Below are positions 16,820 through 23,714 of a stretch of 41,782 nt of DNA, one piece after another. The DNA is from an uncultured Lachnospiraceae bacterium. Lineage in GTDB: Bacteria > Bacillota > Clostridia > Lachnospirales > Lachnospiraceae. The stretch lies in the NCBI GenBank assembly GCA_947589155.1, contig CANQBH010000018.1:1-41782 (forward strand). Direction: 5' to 3'. The position numbers and the translations under genes are program-made. The notes below the pieces were generated by a model. The model worked only from the letters and a program-made list of their open reading frames with translations, had not been told where the DNA came from and did not search any database. The first letter of the stretch is position 1. Every line of letters starts with the position of its first letter.

Positions 16820-18317
16820 ATTCCTCTTTCAATTTGACTCTGTCTATTTTCCCGTTTAGGTTGATTGGCAGTTCCTCTAACTGAATAAACGTATTTGGCC
16901 ACATATATTTTGGAATATATTTCCCGATTTCCATGACGATCTCTTTTTTCGTGGCCGATCCGGTATATACACATAAAATCTTATCCGCTGATTTATCATA
17001 CAGGCAGCAACAGCGGTGAATACCTGAGATATCCGTCAGTGCCGCCTCTATCTCGCCTAATTCTATACGATAACCCATGTGCTTGATCTGATCGTCTTTC
17101 CGTGCCGCAAATATTAGAAGACCTTCCTCGTTATAATAGCCGATATCCCCCGTCCGATATATAATCTCGGGATATGCGCTTTGCAATGGGTTTTGAACAA
17201 AAACCTCGGATGTCTTCTCAACTGCATTGTAATAACCATTTGCCACCCCTGTCCCGCGAACACATATTTCTCCTATTTCCCCTTTTTGAACCTCACGATC
17301 ACCATTAAGTATCAATATGTCGATGTTTTCACACGGATTTCCTGCTGGAAAAAAAGGATCTGTATATTCCTTGCCTTTTTCAATAATATAATAAGTACAA
17401 TCTACGGCTGTTTCTGTTGGTCCGTACATATTCATATACAATGCATCCGGTAAATACTTTCTCCAGATGTTTAATAATTTGACCGGCATTGCCTCACCGC
17501 CAAAGCAAACTGCTCTTACCGTAGATGGTAGAACCTTTTCAAATACTTCTTCTTTCGATACCAAACATACGGCAGATACCGCCCATGCAAGCGTATTGAT
17601 CTCATTGTCTGTAATATACTTAAATAGTTTTGCCGGAAAATTAAATAACTTTTTGGGTAGTATATATGTTGTTGCACCATTTTTTAATGTGCTGTAAATA
17701 TCTTTTACAGACATGTCAAAATAAAACGGCGCTTGATTTCCAAAAACAGTTGTGGCGTCAAAATGTGCCGTTTTGGAAAACCATTCTGTAAAGTCAATGA
17801 CTGCCCTGTGACTCAGTGCGACTCCCTTGGGTTCTCCTGTTGATCCAGACGTAAAAATAATATATAACAGATCGCAATCAATAGAAGACCGTCTCACTTC
17901 CGCCAGTTTCTGTTCCGCTATGTCATGCTGCTTCATCTCCGTCATCAAATAAACGCTTCCGGCATATCCCATCTCCTGTAACTTCTCTTTACATTCTTCA
18001 TCTGCAATAACAAGTTCTGCTTCAAGCGTATGCAGTACCCTTTCAACCCTTTTGGTTGGCATTTCAGGATCGATCGGAACATATGCCCTGCCAGCATATA
18101 CAACTCCCATAAATGCCGCAATCTCTCCCGCACATTTTTTCATATAAACAGGCACGGGTTTTTTATTATTACTGTATTCACAAAGAAAAGACCCTATCCT
18201 TTGTGCGCTGTCCATCAATTCAGCAAAGGTAATGCTGGTATCTTCATCTGTAAATGCCGTCTTGCTGCCGTATTGTGCGGCAGACCGCTCTAAATAAGTC
18301 AACACATTTCTAACCAT
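16806..18317 (-). CDS. Stand-alone amino-acid adenylation enzyme (DltA-like)
   Basis: A 503-residue ANL-superfamily enzyme with all adenylation core motifs. These are YIIFTSGSTGEPKGVALSH (A3), APFYFDMSVKDIYSTL (A4, with the Asp that binds an alpha-amino group), NMYGPTETAVDC (A5), YRTGDIGYY (A7), DDQIKHMGYRIELGEIEAAL (A8) and NLNGKIDRVKL with the A10 Lys. It would activate an amino acid with ATP and load the carrier protein at 15756-15992. Its closest recognisable relative is DltA, but the DltA motif F-C-G-E reads F-G-G-E here. The Cys linked to D-alanine selection is replaced by Gly, so the substrate is probably not D-Ala. Start 18317; GAGG lies 10 bases upstream. Confidence 0.9.
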   Translation of the reverse strand: MVRNVLTYLERSAAQYGSKTAFTDEDTSITFAELMDSAQRIGSFLCEYSNNKKPVPVYMKKCAGEIAAFMGVVYAGRAYVPIDPEMPTKRVERVLHTLEAELVIADEECKEKLQEMGYAGSVYLMTEMKQHDIAEQKLAEVRRSSIDCDLLYIIFTSGSTGEPKGVALSHRAVIDFTEWFSKTAHFDATTVFGNQAPFYFDMSVKDIYSTLKNGATTYILPKKLFNFPAKLFKYITDNEINTLAWAVSAVCLVSKEEVFEKVLPSTVRAVCFGGEAMPVKLLNIWRKYLPDALYMNMYGPTETAVDCTYYIIEKGKEYTDPFFPAGNPCENIDILILNGDREVQKGEIGEICVRGTGVANGYYNAVEKTSEVFVQNPLQSAYPEIIYRTGDIGYYNEEGLLIFAARKDDQIKHMGYRIELGEIEAALTDISGIHRCCCLYDKSADKILCVYTGSATKKEIVMEIGKYIPKYMWPNTFIQLEELPINLNGKIDRVKLKEEYVDG

Positions 18318-18320
18318 GCT

Positions 18321-18908
18321 TTAACTGCCTCTTACGTTACTTCTCTTTTTATCAAATGCTTCCCACGCCATCGCAACCGTTTCTTGATCGATTTCTTCCT
18401 TACCGCTTCTGGTAAATTCATAAGGAATGGTCTTGTCCATCAAAACTCTGGCTTTTTTATATCGCTCAAAATCTCCAACAACTTTTGCAGGCACGCCCGC
18501 CACAATGGAATTTGACGGTATATCATTTGTTACCACGCTTCCCGCGCTAATGATGACATTGGATCCGATATGAACATTGCCTAAAATAATGCTATTCTCG
18601 CAAATATAGACATCATCCATAATTTCTATCGGCGTAAGACATTCTAAGTGCTTGTATTGTATACCCCCCCGTGTTTTCATCAAAAACCGATTTATGTAAT
18701 CATGCGTCACAAGTTGAACAGAGCGGTGCATATTGACATTATTGCCGATTTTTATCAGTTGTGGGTAAAGCGGTAATGCGGTTGGGATTTGCGATCCTTC
18801 TCCGATAGCAGCGTACAATCCCTTCTTTTTGGCATATGCTGCCCGTTTATGTCCGTTTCCGCCAAAACTTAAAAGTCGGAATTGTATCCATAGGCGCTTA
18901 AAAGTCAT
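18321..18908 (-). CDS. Hexapeptide-repeat O-acetyltransferase (tract ON)
   Basis: A 195-residue left-handed beta-helix acetyltransferase. IGEGSQIPT and IKIGNNVNMHRSVQLVTHD (with the catalytic-type His) lead into VYICENSIILGNVHIGSNVI, the hexapeptide coils, and end with SIVAGVPAKVVGD and a C-terminal extension. It transfers acetyl from acetyl-CoA to a hydroxyl or amino group of the glycan or its precursor. A G7 tract encodes R80-G81-G82 and is in frame, at the same place in the fold as the OFF tract in the homologue at 6364-6920. The ATG at 18908 follows GGAGGAAA and lies 34 bases after the aminotransferase stop. Confidence 0.88.
   Translation of the reverse strand: MTFKRLWIQFRLLSFGGNGHKRAAYAKKKGLYAAIGEGSQIPTALPLYPQLIKIGNNVNMHRSVQLVTHDYINRFLMKTRGGIQYKHLECLTPIEIMDDVYICENSIILGNVHIGSNVIISAGSVVTNDIPSNSIVAGVPAKVVGDFERYKKARVLMDKTIPYEFTRSGKEEIDQETVAMAWEAFDKKRSNVRGS
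18664..18670 (-). repeat. Poly-G tract G7 in acetyltransferase gene (ON length)
   Basis: Seven C on the plus strand. The coding strand reads ACA CGG GGG GGT ATA CAA, giving T-R-G-G-I-Q at residues 79-84. The gene is in frame at this length. Confidence 0.9.
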
Positions 18909-18942
18909 TGCATTTCCTCCGCTTCATATCAAACCTTCATTT

Positions 18943-20235
18943 TTACAAAAAACACCTTCGCACGATCTCAACCACTCTCTCCTGCTGCTCCGCCGTCATC
19001 TTGTTGTCGCTCGGCAGGCACAGCCCGCGGCGGAAAATATCCGCGCCGACGTCGATCGCTTGCGCGTTTTCTTCGCCGCTTTCTTCACGGGTCACAAAAC
19101 CGTTTCGCCGGTATAACGGCTGCATGTGCATCGGCTTCCAGACCGGCCGCCCCTCGGCGTTGAACGCGCTAAGCGCGTCTAAGATCTCCATCGGGCAGGT
19201 CTTCTTGGGTTCGCTCTCATACAGATAATCCGTCTTGCCCCTGACCTGACGGCACATCGCTTCTTCATCAATCAGCAGGCAGCTCAGCCAAAAGTTTGGC
19301 GCGCTGTTTGGTTCAAACGGATTCATCGTCACCGGAAGGTCTTTCAGCCTCTCCCGATACCTCTCGTAGATCGCTTTCTTCTGCGCGATGTGCTCGCTGA
19401 TATGGAGCATATTGCCTCGCGCGATCCCCGCGATGAGATTGCTCATGCGGTAGTTGTAGCCAAGTTCCTCATGCTGGTACCACGGCGCGTCCTCGCGGCT
19501 CTGCGTGCTCCATTTGCGCACCTTGTCCGCGTCTTTGCTGCAGTTTGTGACAAACATGCCGCCGCTGCTGCCGGTCACGATCTTGTTCCCGTTAAAACTG
19601 AGCGCGTGATAGCCGCCAAAACTGCCGCACATGCCGGATTCGTTCTTCCCGTCGCAGCGCGCGCCCAGCGCTTCGGCGGCGTCCTCGATCAGCAGCGCGC
19701 CGTGCCTGCGGCAGATCTCCGCGATCTCATCCATGCGGGCCGGAACGCCGTAGAGGTGCGTAAGAACGACCAAACGCACATCCGGATAGAGCGCAAACGC
19801 CCTCTCCAGCGCCGCCGGATCCATGTTCCATGTCCGCCTCTCCGTGTCGATGAAAACGGGCTCGCCGCCCTCATAGACGATCGGATTGACGGAAGCGTCG
19901 AACGTCATGTCCGAACAGAAGACCTTGTGCCCCATAAGGCTGTTTCCCGGCTTCGCGTCAGGATCGATCCGCTCCGCCGCCAGTTTGACACACATATGCA
20001 GAGCCGCCGTCCCGCACGACAGCGCCACGGCGTGTTCCACGCCAAGATACTCCGCCGTCATTGCTTCGAGCTGGTCGATATTGTTTCCGATCGTCGAAAC
20101 CCAGTTACTCCGTATGGCTTCCTCGACAAAAGAAAGTTCCTCCCCGTGCATCGTCGGGCTGGACAGCCACACTTTATTTTCAAACGGCTCGATCCCTGCA
20201 AATCTGGGATCCTTTACGATATCATTCCTATTCAT
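18943..20235 (-). CDS. DegT/DnrJ/EryC1-family sugar aminotransferase
   Basis: A 430-residue PLP-dependent aminotransferase that makes an amino sugar from a 4-keto nucleotide sugar. Seen motifs are VALSCGTAALHM (phosphate binding), VFCSDMTFDASVNPIVYEGG, LLIEDAAEALGA (cofactor Asp) and ALSFNGNKIVTG with K218 as the Schiff-base Lys, then YNYRMSNLIAGIARGN. It resembles the PglE group. Together with the PglF-like dehydratase (21777-23714) it should give UDP-4-amino-4,6-dideoxy-GlcNAc or a close relative. AGGAGCAGG precedes the ATG. It is clearly more GC-rich than the genes after it. The dehydratase gene is separated from it by two TA modules on the other strand. Confidence 0.92.
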   Translation of the reverse strand: MNRNDIVKDPRFAGIEPFENKVWLSSPTMHGEELSFVEEAIRSNWVSTIGNNIDQLEAMTAEYLGVEHAVALSCGTAALHMCVKLAAERIDPDAKPGNSLMGHKVFCSDMTFDASVNPIVYEGGEPVFIDTERRTWNMDPAALERAFALYPDVRLVVLTHLYGVPARMDEIAEICRRHGALLIEDAAEALGARCDGKNESGMCGSFGGYHALSFNGNKIVTGSSGGMFVTNCSKDADKVRKWSTQSREDAPWYQHEELGYNYRMSNLIAGIARGNMLHISEHIAQKKAIYERYRERLKDLPVTMNPFEPNSAPNFWLSCLLIDEEAMCRQVRGKTDYLYESEPKKTCPMEILDALSAFNAEGRPVWKPMHMQPLYRRNGFVTREESGEENAQAIDVGADIFRRGLCLPSDNKMTAEQQERVVEIVRRCFL

Positions 20236-20312
20236 GTCCTGCTCCTAAAATCCTGTCCGTTTTTTGTCTTTTCCACATTGCGCCGTAGGGCACATGTGAC
20301 AAAGGCCGAAGT

Positions 20313-20357
20313 TTGTGTACACAATCCGTTGATTATACAGACACGATTGTGTATACT
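20313..20357 (+). promoter_or_regulatory. TA-module promoter and operator palindrome
   Basis: A perfect 12-bp palindrome TTGTGTACACAA (20313-20324) contains the TGTACA core known for YefM/Phd-type autoregulators. A partial second copy TTGTGTATACT (20347-20357) overlaps a -10 hexamer TATACT (20352-20357). The pairing of palindrome and overlapping half-copy suits autorepression by the antitoxin encoded just downstream. Confidence 0.6.
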
Positions 20358-20378
20358 AATAGTAACGGAGGTGATTTT

Positions 20379-20672
20379 ATGAATTTTTATTCCATCCGCG
20401 AACTGCGGACTGATACAAAGGCCATCTGCGAAAACATCCGCTCCAACGGCGAGGCCATCATCACAAACAACGGCAAACCGGCTGTCCTGATGCTCAATAT
20501 TTCCGAGGACGACTTTGAACCTATGCTTCAGGCGGTCCGTCAGGCAAAAGCCATGATTGCTTTCAACAGTATGCGCCGCAAAGCGGCGGACGCCGGCTTC
20601 ATGACGGATGAGGAGATCGAATCGGAAATCTCTGCGGCCCGCAAGGAGCGTCGGGAAAGGCGGCAGGTATGA
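20379..20672 (+). CDS. Phd/YefM-family antitoxin
   Basis: A 97-residue antitoxin. The N-terminal Phd/YefM domain is recognisable from FYSIRELRTDTKAICENI and the conserved AIITNNGKPAVLMLNI; the acidic/basic C-terminal tail would wrap the toxin. The start at 20379 is chosen for the strong GGAGGTG 6 bases upstream; the open frame extends further without one. The stop overlaps the PIN toxin start by 4 bp. It probably represses its own promoter through the palindromes upstream. It is transcribed against the surrounding capsule operon. Confidence 0.88.
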   Translation: MNFYSIRELRTDTKAICENIRSNGEAIITNNGKPAVLMLNISEDDFEPMLQAVRQAKAMIAFNSMRRKAADAGFMTDEEIESEISAARKERRERRQV

Positions 20673-21058
20673 TTGCCGTCATAGACACAAACATTCTGGT
20701 ATCTGCACTGTGGAAACCAGACAGCAATGCGTCCCGACTCATTTCTCAAGTCATCAGCGGAAATATTCAGCCCTGTTACGACTATCGGATCATAGAGGAG
20801 TATCGGGATGTCCTGCTGCGTCCAAAGTTCCAATTCTCACCTATACAGGTCGATCTCCTTCTCGACACCTTTATCCAAGACGGCATCTCCATCATGGCAA
20901 AACCGTTTCCGGACGTTGTCATGAACGATGAAGACGACAGGCCTTTTTTTGAAGTGGCAAAAACCTGTAACGCGCCGCTGATAACAGGAAATATCCGTGA
21001 CTATCCGGAAGATTCCCTTGTCACCAGCCTTTCCGACTTCTGCCGGAAATACCTGTGA
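20669..21058 (+). CDS. PIN-domain toxin
   Basis: A 129-residue PIN-domain ribonuclease of the group of putative toxins paired with Phd-like antitoxins. Metal-site acidic residues are visible in AVIDTNILVSAL (D6), RIIEEYRDVLLRPKF and NDEDDRPFFEVAK, followed by LITGNIRDYP. It likely cleaves RNA when released from its antitoxin. It overlaps the antitoxin gene by 4 bp, which is typical of a coupled pair. The target RNA cannot be told from the sequence. Confidence 0.88.
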   Translation: MIAVIDTNILVSALWKPDSNASRLISQVISGNIQPCYDYRIIEEYRDVLLRPKFQFSPIQVDLLLDTFIQDGISIMAKPFPDVVMNDEDDRPFFEVAKTCNAPLITGNIRDYPEDSLVTSLSDFCRKYL

Positions 21059-21124
21059 CGCGTTCCTGCCCGGATACTGTTCCGTATGGATGACGCCTCA
21101 ACGTTTCCTCTATTTATGTTTATG

Positions 21125-21168
21125 TTATGCGCATAATCTGTTGTTTTTTTCATAAATTTTGATATACT
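21125..21168 (+). promoter_or_regulatory. Promoter and operator palindrome of the second TA module
   Basis: A perfect 12-bp palindrome TTATGCGCATAA (21125-21136) lies just before a -35 TTGTTT (21141-21146). A 16-base spacer leads to the -10 TATACT (21163-21168). AGGAGGTG follows before the antitoxin ATG. The palindrome is a candidate site for RelB/DinJ-type autorepression. Confidence 0.6.
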
Positions 21169-21187
21169 ATCCATAGGAGGTGTTATC

Positions 21188-21469
21188 ATGGCAAAAGTAA
21201 GTACAAACATCAGTCTTGATTCTGATCTCAAAAAGGCAAGTCAGGAACTCTATTCGGATCTGGGTCTGGATCTCAGTACGGCGATCACCATTTTTCTCAA
21301 GCAATCGCTCCGCGTTCAGGGGCTTCCCTTCGCTGTGAGCAGAGAAAATCCAACCGCAGAAACGCTGGCGGCAATGAACGAATACTACGAAATGAAAGCC
21401 CACCCTGAAAAATACAAGCGCTATGCTTCTTTTCAGGAAGCAATGAACGAGGTATTGTCCGATGCTTAA
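21188..21469 (+). CDS. RelB/DinJ-family antitoxin
   Basis: A 93-residue antitoxin with the ribbon-helix-helix N-terminus of RelB/DinJ: STNISLDSDLKKASQELYSD, then LGLDLSTAITIFLKQSLRVQ and GLPF. The C-terminal part (about residues 50-93) would neutralise the toxin. The ATG at 21188 has AGGAGGTG upstream. The 3' end overlaps the toxin gene by 8 bp. It binds DNA as a dimer, and the palindrome at 21125-21136 is the best operator candidate. Confidence 0.9.
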   Translation: MAKVSTNISLDSDLKKASQELYSDLGLDLSTAITIFLKQSLRVQGLPFAVSRENPTAETLAAMNEYYEMKAHPEKYKRYASFQEAMNEVLSDA

Positions 21470-21737
21470 TATCGTCCTTTCCAACCGTTTCAAAAAAGAT
21501 ATGAAACTTGCCGTTAAACGCGGCTACGATCTCACCCTTCTGGATACCGTGATCGAAAAACTTGCCCGGCGGGAATGCCTGCCGCCCAAAAACATGGATC
21601 ATTCATTATCAGGCGATTACATCGGTTTTCGGGAATGTCATATCCAGCCGGATTGGCTGCTCGTGTATCGTGTTGACGATGACGATTTGATTCTTTTTTT
21701 ATCCCGAACCGGTACCCATTCAGATCTGTTTTCCTGA
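21462..21737 (+). CDS. YafQ-family mRNA interferase toxin
   Basis: A 91-residue RelE-superfamily endoribonuclease of the YafQ branch. The diagnostic C-terminal half has MDHSLSGDYIGFRECHIQPD followed by WLLVYRVDDDDLILFLSRTG and THSDLF. H47, H60, D64 and H86 match the catalytic set of YafQ. It cleaves mRNA at the ribosome. It is the second toxin-antitoxin pair in the same 1.4-kb insert and is convergent with the dehydratase gene. Confidence 0.92.
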   Translation: MLNIVLSNRFKKDMKLAVKRGYDLTLLDTVIEKLARRECLPPKNMDHSLSGDYIGFRECHIQPDWLLVYRVDDDDLILFLSRTGTHSDLFS

Positions 21738-21740
21738 TAT

Positions 21741-21771
21741 GCGGCGGGAGGCAATATTGCCTCTCCTCCGC
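21741..21771. terminator. Strong stem-loop between convergent genes (possible bidirectional terminator)
   Basis: A 16-bp perfect palindrome GAGGCAATATTGCCTC (21748-21763) is extended by GCGG/CCGC and GG/CC pairs with one bulge and one mismatch. It sits between the YafQ stop (21737) and the dehydratase stop (21777). There is no good U-run on either side (only TTT on the plus side), so termination may be weak. A folding calculation would settle its strength. Confidence 0.5.
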
Positions 21772-21776
21772 CCCTT

Positions 21777-23714
21777 TCACTCCGCCAGCCCGACAACCTT
21801 CGTCTTCTCCGCGTTGACTTCCTCCGGACTCCGGTAAAATTTGACCACTTCCTTGAGCGCTTCCTTCACGATCTCATCCCTGCCGCTCGCGCAGGCCCTT
21901 TCCAGACGCTGCAGTTTGTATGCAATCTCCGCTTCGCTCAGCGGCTGATCGCGTTCGACAAAGATCAGTTCGTTGTCCGTCCGGTCAAGTTCCTCGGTGC
22001 GGACCAGAAGTTCCTCATAGAGTTTTTCTCCCGGACGCAGTCCGGTCTCAACGATCGGGATATCCCCCGCGCCGGAAAACCGGATCATGCTCTGCGCCAG
22101 ATCGTAGATCTTGACGGGCTTGCCCATATCAAGGACAAACAACTCGCCGTTGCTTGCCATCGCGCCGCTCTGCAGCACGAGTTGGGAAGCCTCCGCGATC
22201 GTCATGAAATAGCGCACGATCCGCTTGTCCGTGACCGTGACCGGCCCGCCGTTGGCGATCTGCTTTTTGAACAGCGGCACGACCGAGCCCGCGGACCCGA
22301 GTACGTTTCCAAACCGCGTCGCACTGTAACATACTTTTCCCGCCGCCGCCGCGCTCTGTACGATCATCTCGCACAATCGCTTGGTCGCGCCCATAACGCT
22401 GGTCGGGTTGACCGCCTTGTCGGTGGAGACCATCAGAAAACGCTCCGCCGCGTATGCCTCGCAGAGTTCCACAAGGTTGATCGTTCCAAAGACGTTGTTT
22501 TCCACCGCCTCGATACAGTTGTGCTCCATCAGCGGCACATGCTTATGCGCCGCGGCGTGGATGACGACCTGCGGCCGCCGCTCCGCAAAAACGCGTTCCA
22601 GCCCCGCGCGGTTCGTGACGGAAACGATCTCCACGTCCGTCTGCAATTCTTTTCCGTAATTCATGCACAGTTCCTGCTGCACGTCGTAAACGCCGTTTTC
22701 GTTGATATCCAGCAGGATCAGCCGCTCCGGCCCCATCGCCGCGAGCTGCCGGCAGATCTCCGAACCGATGGAGCCGCCTCCGCCGGTCACAAGGATCACC
22801 TTGCCGTGGTAATAATTGTCCGTCCGCTCATCCGACATGACGACTGGCTTGCGGAACAGAAGGTCTTCGATGTCAAATTCACGCAGGTGCCGCTTGCCGT
22901 CCGAAAGGCGGGCGACCGGATAGTCGTACACCTTGATCTTGAGGCCGGACTTCAGATAATAGTGATACAGGCGTTCCCGTTCTTCCTCCGCAAGGTTCGG
23001 GACTGCAAAGACCACTTCCTGCACCTCGTAAGCCTGAAGGGCTTCCAGCGTGTGCTCGTCCTCCGGCAGGACAGGGATCCCGTAGATCATCCGTCCCGCT
23101 TTCTCCGCCTTCGCGTCCACAAAACACCGCGGCACATACGGCGAGAGCGGATTGTTCAGCAGTTCCTCCGCGAACGTCACGCCGACGCGTCCCGCGCCGA
23201 TGATGGCGACCTTGATCTTCTGCTGGTCGCTCTTTCCGCCGGACGGGCGGATCCCTGCAAAGATCCAGAGGAGCCGGACCAGTATGCGTCCGCAGAACGT
23301 CTCGCCGCTGCCGCACTTATACGCGTAACGGTAGATCATGCGGATCGCGAGCGCGCCCAGCAGGTTTACGCAAGCCGCGGCCAGCAGACGGGCAAACGCG
23401 ATGTGCACGATCGGCAGCATTAACTCCAGCGCCAGATTGATAAGGAACGCAACGCCGTCCGCGATCAGCAGGCGGATATAGCACTGGATCCCGCCGTATC
23501 TCCAGATCTGCCGGTAGATATCGCCTAAGAACCGGCAGGAAAATATGCAGAAAAACGACAGCGCCGCCTGTATGGCCGCCGTGCGGTACGACAGCGGCTG
23601 TCCGCTTTGATAGAAGACAAGGAGCAGGAAGTATGACGCGGCAAAGATCAACAGGTCATAGATCGCCAACTGCCAGCGTATATTCCGCTTTTGTCCTTTT
23701 TTCTGCTTGCTCAT
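21777..23714 (-). CDS. PglF/CapD-like UDP-sugar 4,6-dehydratase, membrane-bound
   Basis: A 645-residue membrane-anchored nucleotide-sugar dehydratase. The N-terminal third has four to five transmembrane helices. A Rossmann-like CoA-binding-type domain follows (KVAIIGAGRVGVTFAEELL), then the catalytic SDR domain with VILVTGGGGSIGSEICRQLA (near residue 305). STDKAVNPTSVMGATKR (near 428-444) has Met at the usual Tyr position, as in PglF and unlike Tyr-containing FlaA1/PseB. It should convert UDP-GlcNAc to the 4-keto-6-deoxy sugar used by the DegT aminotransferase. Its ATG overlaps the stop of the GH3-like gene (ATGA), and its ribosome site is the GGGGGGGTGA formed by the poly-G tract at 23725-23731. 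Confidence 0.93.
   Translation of the reverse strand: MSKQKKGQKRNIRWQLAIYDLLIFAASYFLLLVFYQSGQPLSYRTAAIQAALSFFCIFSCRFLGDIYRQIWRYGGIQCYIRLLIADGVAFLINLALELMLPIVHIAFARLLAAACVNLLGALAIRMIYRYAYKCGSGETFCGRILVRLLWIFAGIRPSGGKSDQQKIKVAIIGAGRVGVTFAEELLNNPLSPYVPRCFVDAKAEKAGRMIYGIPVLPEDEHTLEALQAYEVQEVVFAVPNLAEEERERLYHYYLKSGLKIKVYDYPVARLSDGKRHLREFDIEDLLFRKPVVMSDERTDNYYHGKVILVTGGGGSIGSEICRQLAAMGPERLILLDINENGVYDVQQELCMNYGKELQTDVEIVSVTNRAGLERVFAERRPQVVIHAAAHKHVPLMEHNCIEAVENNVFGTINLVELCEAYAAERFLMVSTDKAVNPTSVMGATKRLCEMIVQSAAAAGKVCYSATRFGNVLGSAGSVVPLFKKQIANGGPVTVTDKRIVRYFMTIAEASQLVLQSGAMASNGELFVLDMGKPVKIYDLAQSMIRFSGAGDIPIVETGLRPGEKLYEELLVRTEELDRTDNELIFVERDQPLSEAEIAYKLQRLERACASGRDEIVKEALKEVVKFYRSPEEVNAEKTKVVGLAE

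Noticed and set aside
22182..23423. 413-codon plus-strand open frame opposite the dehydratase
   Set aside because: It is Arg/His/Asp-rich with no motif and is antisense to a complete PglF-like gene.
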